Source of the DNA: a bacterium
GTDB lineage: Bacteria > Planctomycetota > UBA1135 > UBA2386
Length of the DNA stretch: 64,000 nucleotides
NCBI GenBank assembly: GCA_030432695.1
Contig: JAUILN010000020.1
Location: 124,001 to 188,000, forward strand
Reading direction: 5' to 3'
Shown: one piece after another, positions 43,501 to 51,272 of the stretch
Position numbering within the stretch: the stretch's first letter is position 1
Layout: each line of letters opens with the position of its first letter
Notes under the pieces: model-generated
The model's input: the letters and a program-made list of their open reading frames with translations, nothing else
Told to the model about the DNA's origin: nothing
The model's database searches: none
Made by a program: the position numbers and the translations under genes

Positions 43501-43964
43501 GACTCGAAGTCGTCATGGTCGAAGCGGGTGTGCGCCGTGATCGACTCGGGCGGCAGCTTGGCGACCGCCTGCCGGCGCGTCCGGACGCCCTTCCAACCGA
43601 CCAGGGCGCCGTCTCGGTCGAGGCGGAGCAGCTTCCGGTCCGGTCCGAAGGTGCGGCGCGCCTCGCGCAGCAGGTCGACCTCGATCAGGAGCGCCCAGAG
43701 GTGTTCGCACGGTGCGCTCCCGGCATTCGCAGGGCAGTCGCAGTCGAACCCCACGATCTCGTTCGCGACCTCGCGCGCTCGTCGTCGCGTGTCGACCGAT
43801 ACCCAGACGAGATACACGTCGAGGTCGTCGTGGACCTCGGCGCGCCAGAACGGCGGAACGAACCGGAGCTTCTTCACCTCTCCGTCGAGGAACAGGCAGA
43901 TGCCTCCGTCCTTCACCGCTTCAGTGAAGTCCTGGCCGGCGTTGGCTCGTAGGTCGTGGTTCAA
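40548..43964 (-). CDS. SWIM-domain SNF2-family ATPase
   Basis: Predicted protein of 1138 aa. Translation most likely starts at the TTG at 43964, which overlaps the upstream stop (TTGA). The 1682-aa track ORF is a shadow beyond that point. An N-terminal SWIM zinc finger (FDCDCPANAG...CEHLW; C75, C77, C86, H88) precedes a long SNF2-associated region. The ATPase core has DDMGLGKTVQ (about 706), the DEAQ box (ILDEAQAIKN), LTGTPIENHLGELWSL, LKAGGSGLNLTAADYV and DRAHRIGQTRKVMAYR. Such proteins remodel DNA-protein complexes. It is convergent with the dehydratase gene. Confidence 0.92.
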   Translation of the reverse strand: MNHDLRANAGQDFTEAVKDGGICLFLDGEVKKLRFVPPFWRAEVHDDLDVYLVWVSVDTRRRAREVANEIVGFDCDCPANAGSAPCEHLWALLIEVDLLREARRTFGPDRKLLRLDRDGALVGWKGVRTRRQAVAKLPPESITAHTRFDHDDFESIELQVSTAESAGAEAVRPARLPDESSPPAPAPADWRERANRIQARIPLDGPPSLWHAAGLAPTEVRWSLDPRFLKFGDARLTPIFRERRSSDGEFGAFRSIRPDEAVRKPLAAADRQMLTDHGFDAAGPPPAPFGRSRDVRLEISPSREQMVQIAKDGRLVVGDRHDEPLQWQAQPWGFSAACAPVHGSDELLEIRFRLAAVDETGTERQVEIDQDVVVFDQGLALHGEVLAPLPDGVKAAPLQEHARGGPFRIRRDEAVEFRTAFGRALGTIDIEGLETGELPTPVPSIDIAAPDPRSQTIPCTVWFDYDGLRADPADMSPFLVSRGRAAARNLEFERAGLERFRQAGGWYEVRMVGGVPRIHREAFLDVVRALTADGWSVRASGKPLRAGRSASLRLSSNVEWFRVDGEVEFGDRRVALPEILARLDSNRGMVRLDDGSLGMLPENWLAGWLRALEHGKADGGALRFPAAQALWLDALLAEREGVAIDRDAAVTRRRERLQEFEAVRPAKAPSGFQGELRSYQRAGLGWLKFLDQFDFHGCLADDMGLGKTVQLLAWLQSRRRAEDCEGPALVVAPRSVVGNWCEEAARFTPKLRVLDWSGPDRWEALGEQALDAADLVVTTYGVMRRDAPQWLEKRFDAAILDEAQAIKNPQSQTAKAARLLNARRRLALTGTPIENHLGELWSLFQFLEPGMLGSQARFQQLLQADAAGEDPIGERLRRTLKPFLLRRTKEAVLDDLPEKSEQVLHCRLTGRQAKEYEQARRYFEASLGRKLDDEGLEDARFHVLEALLRLRQLACHVGLVDEEQHSTASAKFETLLPMLEEVVEGGHKALVFSQFTSLLGLLRGELGQRGLEHLYLDGRTRKRAALVQRFQEEADPKLFLISLKAGGSGLNLTAADYVFVLDPWWNPAVEAQAIDRAHRIGQTRKVMAYRVIAKDTIEERVLELQARKRELTAALFEQKKGPLATLTREDIEFLFGAR

Positions 43965-45637
43965 CGTCTCGTATGGCTGTGAGGCTTGTGGACGGTCGAG
44001 TCGCGGGTCCAGAGCCGGACGGCGCCCAGGGCCAGAAACAAGGTGATCCAAAGCCATCCGGCGACCATCCAGAACACCGGGAGTTCCGGCATCCAGTGCG
44101 GCAGCCAGTTCCACCAGAGATGGCGGAAGCCGGTGTCTTCGGCGGCGAGTGTCGGCGGAGCGATGCCCTCGATTCCGAACACCGCGTGCACCGGGCCCAG
44201 CGGATCCTCGCGGAGTGCGCCCCGCGCGGACTGCACGAGGTAGGTCCAGTGGCTGTGGATCGGCGACAGACTCGCGTCCCAATCGACGTTCTGGTCGACG
44301 TTCGGTGGGTCGTCGTAGATCTGGCGCGCGGCGGACTCGGCCAGCTTGTGCTGCGAGACGTAGCAGGTGAGCACTCCGCCCAGAGAGATCGCCAGTGCGA
44401 GGATCCACAGCCATCGCGGCGGCCGGGCCATGGTGCCTCGGTGTTCGGAGGTCGCCAGGACGCAGACCGTGAGCAGCGCCAGCGGTCCGCTCAGATACCG
44501 GATGCCCCAGCACTGACCGGCGGCCCAGTAGACCACTCCCGAGAACAGGCCGAGCGGCAGCAGGAACGACGCGAGCGCCGACACGGTCGCGGGTCCCCAG
44601 CTCGCGCGGTGGCGCAATCGCCAGAACACCCAGAGGATCAGCGGCGAGAACCAGAGGATGCCCTTGCCCCACGCCACCAGGATCGACGGCAAGCCCCAGA
44701 GGACCGGGAAGGCGCCGAAGCCGGCGTTCTGGCTGTAGCCCGTCTCGAGGATCGAGCCGAAGCGCAGGAAGTTGGCGGTGAACAGCAGGATGGCGAACGG
44801 CATCCCGCCGAGTGCCAGCCACAGCAGTTCGGCGGGGGCTCGGCGCCGGAGCGCCGTGGCCCCACACCACAGCCAGAACGGCAGCAGCGTGATCACCTGC
44901 GGGTAGCGCATCAGGATCGCGGCACCGCTCGCCGCGCCGCAGAACAGCAGGGTGCCGCGGGGGGTGCCGCCGCGCGCATAGTGCACCGTCGCGGCCACCG
45001 CGAGCACCTGCAGGAACGTGCCCGGCACGTTCGACATCGTCTCGTTCGTTCCCGGCCAGAGCTGCGTGCAGAAGGTCGCGAACGCGGCGATCAGCAGGCT
45101 GCCGGTCGGGGAGGCGCCGAGGCGCCGTGCGATCCAGGCGAGCGCCACGAACAGGCCGGCCGAGCAGACCGGCGACACGAAGCTCAGCAGGAACCGCGAC
45201 CAGAACAGCTCGCCATAGGCCTCGCCGCGTTGCGCGCGGAAGCGCTTCGCGGGATCGGGGAACCACGACTCGACCGTCTTGCCGACGCCGACGAACGGCG
45301 CGAACAGCGCTTGGTGGCCGATCGGGAAGTAGATGTAGGCCTTGCCGTTGGTGCCGACCATGCCCCAGCGCGAGGGGGCAACCGGCTGGCCGTCCGGACC
45401 GAGCGCCGGCTCGATGTTCGAGGCGATGAAGTGGTCGGCGAGGTAGGTCTGCTCGCCCTCGTCGAGCAGGTCGCGCTTGTCGGCGCGGACCAGGCCCGGG
45501 TCGCCGCGCTCCCACCAGGCGCGGGCGGCATGCAGGGTGATCTCGGTGTCGCCGCTCTCCAGGTAGCCGTGCGCGGTGAAGCCGAAGACCCCGCACGCGG
45601 CGAGGAACAGCAGGACGATCGCGCTGCGGGAGGGCAT
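43961..45637 (-). CDS. Polytopic membrane protein, GT-C glycosyltransferase-like
   Basis: Predicted protein of 558 aa with about ten to twelve hydrophobic helices. The N-terminal helix (AIVLLFLAACGVFGF) is followed by a first loop that contains ESGDTEITL, an acidic pair placed as in GT-C glycosyltransferases of the GT39/ArnT/PMT type. The pattern and length are similar to dolichol-phosphate-mannose transferase-like proteins of bacteria, but homology is not certain. It would use a lipid-linked sugar to glycosylate a periplasmic acceptor. Its stop overlaps the SNF2 start. Confidence 0.72.
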   Translation of the reverse strand: MPSRSAIVLLFLAACGVFGFTAHGYLESGDTEITLHAARAWWERGDPGLVRADKRDLLDEGEQTYLADHFIASNIEPALGPDGQPVAPSRWGMVGTNGKAYIYFPIGHQALFAPFVGVGKTVESWFPDPAKRFRAQRGEAYGELFWSRFLLSFVSPVCSAGLFVALAWIARRLGASPTGSLLIAAFATFCTQLWPGTNETMSNVPGTFLQVLAVAATVHYARGGTPRGTLLFCGAASGAAILMRYPQVITLLPFWLWCGATALRRRAPAELLWLALGGMPFAILLFTANFLRFGSILETGYSQNAGFGAFPVLWGLPSILVAWGKGILWFSPLILWVFWRLRHRASWGPATVSALASFLLPLGLFSGVVYWAAGQCWGIRYLSGPLALLTVCVLATSEHRGTMARPPRWLWILALAISLGGVLTCYVSQHKLAESAARQIYDDPPNVDQNVDWDASLSPIHSHWTYLVQSARGALREDPLGPVHAVFGIEGIAPPTLAAEDTGFRHLWWNWLPHWMPELPVFWMVAGWLWITLFLALGAVRLWTRDSTVHKPHSHTRR

Positions 45638-45663
45638 GGGGTGGGGGAGTCTACCGCGTGCGT

Positions 45664-47010
45664 TCAGCAGAGCGCGACCACGTGCAGGTCCATCAGGTTG
45701 GTGGCGGTGGGGCCGGTGCGGAAGGCCGTGCCGCAGGCCTCGAGGAAGGTGAGGGTGTCGCTGTTCGCGAGGGAGCGCTCGAGGTCGGCGCCGGCGTCGA
45801 GGCCGCGTCGCAGGGCGGCGCGGTTCAACCAGCCGCCCGCCGCGTCGGTGGGACCGTCACCGCCGTCGGTGGCGAGCGACAGCACGGTGATGCGGTCGAG
45901 AGTGGCGTCATCGAGGGCGAGGCGGTTCTCGAGGAACAGCGCGCGTGCCATCCGGACCACGAACTCGCTGTTGCGGCCGCCCTTTCCAGATCCAAGGACT
46001 CGACTGGGCATCTCGCCGGTCGAGATCTGTGCGTCGAAGTCGCCTCGTTCGAGGTTCACGCGTAGCAACTCGAGGTGCTTCTCGAGGCCGGACTCGAGGG
46101 GCTCGTCGAAGGCCTGTCCCAACGCGATGGGGCGCAGTCCAAGTCTGGCCAAGATGGCGTACGAACGGGATTCGACCTGCATCCAACTGGCGACGAGCTC
46201 CACTTCGTCGTCAGGGTGGCACGCATCGGCGAGTCGCTGCTGGCCTCGCTCTCGCGCCGGGTCGTCGAGTTGCTCGACGACTGCCGCTGCGAGCGCGGGG
46301 TCCAGCCACTTGCGGGCGGTGCTTCCGATGGCCTCCGGGTCGAGCTTCTCGTGGATCGTGGGGCCACTTGCCACGACTCCGAACACACCAGGGTAGGGCT
46401 CGTCACGGTAGGGATGGGGCACGTCGACGGTGATCAGCGTCACCACCGGTCGCTCGCCGCAGGCAATGCGCAGCCCACCATTCTTGAACGCCGACATCTC
46501 GCGGCGGATCAGGTTGGTCTCCGCGATCGAAGCCCCGCCATCCACGAGTTGCCGGAACGCCGCGATCTTCTGCTCGAAGGTGAACGGCGGTCTCGGCTCC
46601 GCGGCCAGCGCCGAACCGCCGCCCGACAGGCACAGCACGAAGGCCGCGCCACCAGGGGTCTCCTCCGCGAACCGGCGCAGCGCGGCGGCCGCAGCCCGCG
46701 ACGTCTCGTCACAGATCGGATGGGCGGCGTGGATCACCGGGAACGATCGGTCACCGGTGCCGTAACCGTGCTTCGTCACCGCCAGGGTGCCGTGGATCGG
46801 GATCCCACGGTCGGTGAACCAGTCCCTCGTCACCTCGACCTGTTCGACCGCCGCCTTCCCGAGTCCGGCAAGTCGGACGCCGTGTTGCCAGCGCGCGGGC
46901 GGCACCCGGGCCAGCGCCGGTGGCAGGGTCTTCTCAGGGGTCAGCTCCGCGAGGATCTCACGGACCAACGCGTCGGGATCGAGGTTCAAGGGGCCGGCCA
47001 CGCGCCCCAT
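45664..47010 (-). CDS. Glycerate 2-kinase (DUF4147/MOFRL type)
   Basis: Predicted protein of 448 aa. The start at 47010 (MGRVAGPLNLDPDALVREIL) matches family length; the track ORF is longer. Motifs of the class II glycerate kinases are GLGKAAVE, AVTKHGYGTG, HPICDETSRAA, LCLSGGGSAL and the C-terminal MOFRL region (GSGKGGRNSEFVVRMA, LSLATDGGDGPTDAAGG). It phosphorylates D-glycerate to 2-phosphoglycerate. It is divergent from the lipase-like gene across 89 bases that contain a large inverted repeat. Confidence 0.92.
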   Translation of the reverse strand: MGRVAGPLNLDPDALVREILAELTPEKTLPPALARVPPARWQHGVRLAGLGKAAVEQVEVTRDWFTDRGIPIHGTLAVTKHGYGTGDRSFPVIHAAHPICDETSRAAAAALRRFAEETPGGAAFVLCLSGGGSALAAEPRPPFTFEQKIAAFRQLVDGGASIAETNLIRREMSAFKNGGLRIACGERPVVTLITVDVPHPYRDEPYPGVFGVVASGPTIHEKLDPEAIGSTARKWLDPALAAAVVEQLDDPARERGQQRLADACHPDDEVELVASWMQVESRSYAILARLGLRPIALGQAFDEPLESGLEKHLELLRVNLERGDFDAQISTGEMPSRVLGSGKGGRNSEFVVRMARALFLENRLALDDATLDRITVLSLATDGGDGPTDAAGGWLNRAALRRGLDAGADLERSLANSDTLTFLEACGTAFRTGPTATNLMDLHVVALC

Positions 47011-47052
47011 GATTCCGGCAGCGTCGCCTCCGGGCGAGTCTCGAAGCCCAAG

Positions 47053-47089
47053 CCTGTCCGCCTCGGTGCCGGGCTCCGGGGCGGACAGG
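47053..47089. promoter_or_regulatory. Perfect 10-bp inverted repeat in the glycerate kinase/lipoprotein spacer
   Basis: The arms CCTGTCCGCC (47053-47062) and GGCGGACAGG (47080-47089) flank 17 bases. The right arm ends 10 bases before the ATG at 47100 and includes the only purine-rich stretch near that start, so a hairpin in the mRNA could hide the ribosome site. As DNA it could be an operator for both divergent genes. Confidence 0.42.
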
Positions 47090-47099
47090 GAACCGAACC

Positions 47100-48551
47100 A
47101 TGCGTCATCAACTCGTCTCTGCCAGTCTGTTCCTGGGTGTCCTGCTGTCCGGGTGCGGCGCACCGCCGAGTGCTCGGCTGCCGATGGTGGCGGAGATCTA
47201 CCGCGAGGCGGCGCTCGACGAGGTCCGCAACCCGGTGGTGGTGCTCCACGGCATCCTCGGCGCGCGGCTGGAGCAGCCGTCCTCGAACCGCGTGGTCTGG
47301 GGTGCCTTCACCAAGGACGCGATCGATCCGTCGACCCCCGAGGGGGCGCGGGCCCTGGCTCTGCCGCTGGAGCCGGGCGCCATGGACGACGTCGTCGCCC
47401 GTGGTCCGGTCGGCTCGCTCGACGTCGACCTGTTCTTCGGCATCGTCTCGGTCGATGTCTACGCGTCGATCCTGCGCGCGCTCGGCAATGGCGGTTACCG
47501 CGATTCGGTCGTCGACGCGCCCGAGTACGCCGAGGATCACTTCACCTGCCACTCGTTCTTCTACGACTGGCGCCTCGACAACGTCACCAATGCGCAGCGG
47601 CTGGGCGCCTACCTGGAGGAGACCCGCACGCTGGTCGAGTCCGAGGGGCGGGCACGGTTGGCTCGGCTGCGCGCCGAGGGCGACGACGCCGAGGCCGCGC
47701 GCGTCGAGGCCTGGCTCGACCGCGGGATCCGCTTCGACCTCGTCGCGCACTCGATGGGCGGCCTCGTGTCGCGCTACTTCCTCCGCTACGGCACCGCCGA
47801 CCTGCCCGACGAGGGCCCGTTGCCGGACGTGACCTGGGCGGGCAGCGATTTGGTCGACCGGCTGTTCGTCGTCGGCACGCCGCACCTCGGCTCGATGGAC
47901 GCGTTGCAGAACCTGGTGAACGGCTTCGATCCGGGTCCCTTCCTGCCGCGTTACGAGCCGTGTCTGCTCGGCACGTTGCCGTCGCTCTACCAACTGCTGC
48001 CGCGCCCGCGTCACGACCTGGTCCGGGACGAGAACGGCCAGCCGCTGGAGCTCGACTTCCTCGACCCCGAGGTATGGATGGCGAACGGTTGGGGCCTCGC
48101 CGATCCGGATGCGGCCCCCTACCTCGACTGGCTCGGTGTCGATCGACAGACCGCGCTGAGCCACCTGCGCTGGAGCCTCTCCCGAGCGGCCCGCTTCCAC
48201 GCGGCACTCGACCAGCCGGCCGCCCCGCCGCGCACCCAGATCATCGGCTTCGTCGCCGACGCCGAGCCCACCCTGACCCGGGTGCAGATGCGCAGGCGCG
48301 GCGACGGCAGCCTGCGACCGGTGTTCAAGGCTCCCGGGCTGCACGAGCCCGGCGACGGCACCGTCTCGCGCTACAGCGCCACCGCCGACGAGCGCTTCGG
48401 CGAGTCGGTGCGCGCGCGGCTCCGCTCGCCGATCCCCTGGTCGCACGTGACGTTCCTCAGCGACGACCACCTCGGGCTCACCAGGAACCCGCACTTCATC
48501 GACAATCTGCTGTTCGACCTGCTCGAGCGCCCGCTGCCGGGTGACCGGTAG
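47100..48551 (+). CDS. Lipoprotein with LCAT-like alpha/beta hydrolase domain
   Basis: Predicted protein of 483 aa. A lipoprotein signal ends in the lipobox LSGC (residues 16-19), so it is lipid-anchored. The hydrolase follows the lecithin:cholesterol acyltransferase pattern: VVVLHGILGARL (lid/oxyanion region), FYDWRLDN, the nucleophile AHSMGGLVSRYF (S about 218) and VGTPHLGS. The aspartate is probably in PGDGTVSRYS and the histidine in SDDHLGLTRN. It likely hydrolyses or transfers acyl chains of lipids in the envelope. It is divergent from glycerate kinase. Confidence 0.85.
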   Translation: MRHQLVSASLFLGVLLSGCGAPPSARLPMVAEIYREAALDEVRNPVVVLHGILGARLEQPSSNRVVWGAFTKDAIDPSTPEGARALALPLEPGAMDDVVARGPVGSLDVDLFFGIVSVDVYASILRALGNGGYRDSVVDAPEYAEDHFTCHSFFYDWRLDNVTNAQRLGAYLEETRTLVESEGRARLARLRAEGDDAEAARVEAWLDRGIRFDLVAHSMGGLVSRYFLRYGTADLPDEGPLPDVTWAGSDLVDRLFVVGTPHLGSMDALQNLVNGFDPGPFLPRYEPCLLGTLPSLYQLLPRPRHDLVRDENGQPLELDFLDPEVWMANGWGLADPDAAPYLDWLGVDRQTALSHLRWSLSRAARFHAALDQPAAPPRTQIIGFVADAEPTLTRVQMRRRGDGSLRPVFKAPGLHEPGDGTVSRYSATADERFGESVRARLRSPIPWSHVTFLSDDHLGLTRNPHFIDNLLFDLLERPLPGDR

Positions 48552-48579
48552 GCCGGGTGATCGATCGCGCGCGCAGCGC

Positions 48580-50622
48580 TCACCACTTCGGATACTCGAT
48601 GTCGCGCGGCGGCATCGGCGTGCTGCGCGTCGCGCCCGGCTGCAGGTAGTGATCCAGCCAGCGGATGCCGCGCAGCATGTAGTCGTAGCGGTAGACGTTG
48701 CGCGCATTGCCGTGGCCCTCACCCGGGTAACGGATGTAGCGCGTCGGGGTCTCGGTGCTGAACTTCACCGCGCGGTAGAGCATGAACGGCTGGCTCGGGT
48801 GCACCCGCGGGTCGGCGTCGCCACCGCAGAGCAGCAGCGGGGTCTCGCATTGATGGGCCCAGGTCAGAGGGCTGCGGTCGGCCAGGAAGCCGGTCTGCTC
48901 GTGCGGCCACTTCTCCTGGTAGTGCACGTGGTAGAACTCGTAAGGGATGTCGCTCGTCAGCCACTTGGTGCGGATGTCGACGAACGGCACGAAGCTCACC
49001 GCGGCCTTGAAGTGCCTGGTATGCCGCGTCGCCGCCCAGGCCGCGGTGTAGCCACCGTAGCTGCCGCCGATCACGCCGACCCGGTCGGGATCGATCAGAC
49101 CGCGGCCGGCGAAGTGTGCGATCGCGTCGAGGTGGTCGTCGAACTCGCTGCCCATCGGGTCGCCGTGGTCGGCCTTCGCGAAGTCCACGCCGTAGCCGGT
49201 CGAAGCGCGGTAGTTCGGGTACCACACCGTGTAGCCCATGCCGGCCAGAACCTGCCCGGGCTCCGAGTAGCGGGTGATCCACGCATTGGAGTAGTGCGAC
49301 TCCGGGCCGCCGTGGGCGACGATCACCAGCGCGGTCCTGGTTGCGGGTGCGGCATCCACCGGGTGGATCAGCATGCCCTCGATCTCGAGGCCGTCGCGGG
49401 CGTCGAACCGGACCACCTGCTGCCTGCCGAGCTTCACGTCCGACAGCCACGTGTTGTGGTGGGTGAGCTGCTGCCACGAGGCGGTCCGGTCGGCCTTCAC
49501 GAACACCTCGGCCGGGTGGGATGGCGTCGATGCGGCCATCACCCAGCCGTCGTCGCCCAGGCGGTGCAGGTGATCGCCCTGCGGGACGCGCTCGCTCAGC
49601 ACCATCTGCGGCGAGACCGTGCTGCCGTCGGCCGCGCGCGTGACGTCGTTCAGGTCGAACGTCCTCAGCTCGTGGAACACGCCGACGCTGCACAGCGCAT
49701 CGAGCACGTGGTCGCTGCGCCACACCGGCTCGTGGACCATGCCCGCGAAGCCCTCGGTGATCGGGGTGACCTCACGGCTCTGGCGGTCGACGACGAACAG
49801 CGAACCGGCGTGCGGGTCGCGGCGGTCCCAGGCACCGACGAAGGCCAGCTGCGTGCCGTCGGGCGACCACGCCGCGGTGCTCAGCTTGCCGGGATTGTCG
49901 ACCAGGAGGCTCACCTCGCCGGACTCCGGGACGACTTCCCAGATCCGCGTGAACATGTAGTGGTCGTCGGTGAGGTTGCGCGGCGACAGACCTGCGGCGA
50001 TGCGCTCGCCGTCGGGTGACCACACGAACGACTGCACCGTCGAGCCCTGGGTGAGGCGCTTCACCGCCCCGCTCGCGGCATTCCAATGCCAGAGCGAGAT
50101 GTCGCGCCAATCCTCGTCGACCACCTCGACCTCGAAGCCGCGCTCGCGGGCCGCGGCCTGGGCCTCGGGGAACGGGTCCATCCGGGTGAACGCCAAGGCA
50201 CCGCCATCGGGCCGCCATTGGTAGCTGCGCAGCCCGCCGTCGATCGAGGTGATCTGGTCGACCGCGCCACCATTGAGCGAGATCGCGAACACCTGGGTCG
50301 ACGGATCGGCCGAGCTGCGGCCGAGGAAGGTGATGCGTTCGCCGTCGGGGTGCCACGCCAGACCGCCCGCGGTCGGCAGCTCCCGCGGCGCGGTGCTGCC
50401 GTCGACCGGCACCAGCCATGCCGTCGCATTGGAGCCGCCGGCGCCCTCTTCGGAGCTGCGCTGACGACGGACCACGTAGGCGATGTGCGAGCCGTCGGGA
50501 CTCGGCAGGGCCTCGACGACGTGGTCGAGCTGCATCACCTGCTGGGGCGTGAGACCCTGCGCGAGGACGCCGGCCGGAGCCAGTGCGGTGAGCGCGAGGA
50601 CGAGCGGGAAGGTCTTGTGCAT
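48580..50622 (-). CDS. Secreted S9-family prolyl oligopeptidase-like peptidase
   Basis: Predicted protein of 680 aa with a signal peptide (LVLALTALAPAGVLAQ). Residues about 35-400 form a WD40/TolB-like beta-propeller (repeats such as FVWSPDGERIAAG and AAWSPDGTQLAFVG). The alpha/beta hydrolase has its serine in GGSYGGYTAAW (about 520), its aspartate in GGDADPRV and its histidine in GEGHGN. It is of the dipeptidyl aminopeptidase/acylaminoacyl peptidase type and cuts oligopeptides in the periplasm. It is convergent with the LCAT-like gene. Confidence 0.93.
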   Translation of the reverse strand: MHKTFPLVLALTALAPAGVLAQGLTPQQVMQLDHVVEALPSPDGSHIAYVVRRQRSSEEGAGGSNATAWLVPVDGSTAPRELPTAGGLAWHPDGERITFLGRSSADPSTQVFAISLNGGAVDQITSIDGGLRSYQWRPDGGALAFTRMDPFPEAQAAARERGFEVEVVDEDWRDISLWHWNAASGAVKRLTQGSTVQSFVWSPDGERIAAGLSPRNLTDDHYMFTRIWEVVPESGEVSLLVDNPGKLSTAAWSPDGTQLAFVGAWDRRDPHAGSLFVVDRQSREVTPITEGFAGMVHEPVWRSDHVLDALCSVGVFHELRTFDLNDVTRAADGSTVSPQMVLSERVPQGDHLHRLGDDGWVMAASTPSHPAEVFVKADRTASWQQLTHHNTWLSDVKLGRQQVVRFDARDGLEIEGMLIHPVDAAPATRTALVIVAHGGPESHYSNAWITRYSEPGQVLAGMGYTVWYPNYRASTGYGVDFAKADHGDPMGSEFDDHLDAIAHFAGRGLIDPDRVGVIGGSYGGYTAAWAATRHTRHFKAAVSFVPFVDIRTKWLTSDIPYEFYHVHYQEKWPHEQTGFLADRSPLTWAHQCETPLLLCGGDADPRVHPSQPFMLYRAVKFSTETPTRYIRYPGEGHGNARNVYRYDYMLRGIRWLDHYLQPGATRSTPMPPRDIEYPKW

Positions 50623-50662
50623 CGGTGCCGCAACGGTAGCGGCGCGATGCCTGCGATTCCCA

Positions 50663-51259
50663 TCAGGGAGCCCGCCAACAACCGGCGAGGTGGTCGTTCA
50701 CCACGCCCACCGATTGCAGCATCGCGTAGATCGTCGTCGAGCCGACGAAGCGGAAACCGCGTCGCTTCAGCTCCTTCGAGATCCGGTCCGAGAGCGGGGT
50801 CTTCGGCGGCACCTCGCCGAGGCTGCGGAAGCGGTTCACGACCGGTGCGCCGTCGACGAACGACCAGAGCCATGCGGCGAACGGACCTTCCCTCCCGACC
50901 ATGTCGAGGAAGGCCTGCGCGTTGGAGATCGACGACTCGATCTTGGCGCGGTTGCGGACGATGCCGGGGTCACCGAGCAGGCGCTCGACGTCGCGGGCCG
51001 TGAACCGCGCGACCTTCGCGGGGTCGAAGCCGCGGTAGACCTCGCGGTAGCGGGCCCGCTTCTTCAGGATCGTGATCCACGACAGCCCGGCCTGCGCGCC
51101 CTCCAGGATGATCTTCTCGAACAACCGGTGGTCGTCGTGCACCGGCACGCCCCATTCCTCGTCGTGGTAGGCGACGTAGAGCGGGTCGGCGCTCAGCCAG
51201 CCGCAGCGGTGCTTGCCGTCGTCGAAGGCCTTCAGCGACGGTGGACGGGAGATGCCCAT
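50663..51259 (-). CDS. tag: DNA-3-methyladenine glycosylase I
   Basis: Predicted protein of 198 aa. It shows the Tag layout: HRCGW near the N-terminus, YHDEEWGVP, LEGAQAGLSW (the glutamate in the base pocket), ILKKRARYR and KELKRRGFRFVGSTTIYAMLQSVGVVNDH. The four zinc ligands of the family are present: C19, H32, H190 and C194. It excises 3-methyladenine from alkylated DNA. It is 13 bases downstream of the aminopeptidase gene on the same strand. Confidence 0.96.
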   Translation of the reverse strand: MGISRPPSLKAFDDGKHRCGWLSADPLYVAYHDEEWGVPVHDDHRLFEKIILEGAQAGLSWITILKKRARYREVYRGFDPAKVARFTARDVERLLGDPGIVRNRAKIESSISNAQAFLDMVGREGPFAAWLWSFVDGAPVVNRFRSLGEVPPKTPLSDRISKELKRRGFRFVGSTTIYAMLQSVGVVNDHLAGCWRAP

Positions 51260-51272
51260 GGTTGCACCTGCC

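Noticed and set aside
40548-45596. 1682-aa minus-strand ORF
   Set aside because: Its first third is out-of-frame sequence of the GT-C-like membrane protein; only the part after the TTG at 43964 has SWIM/SNF2 motifs.
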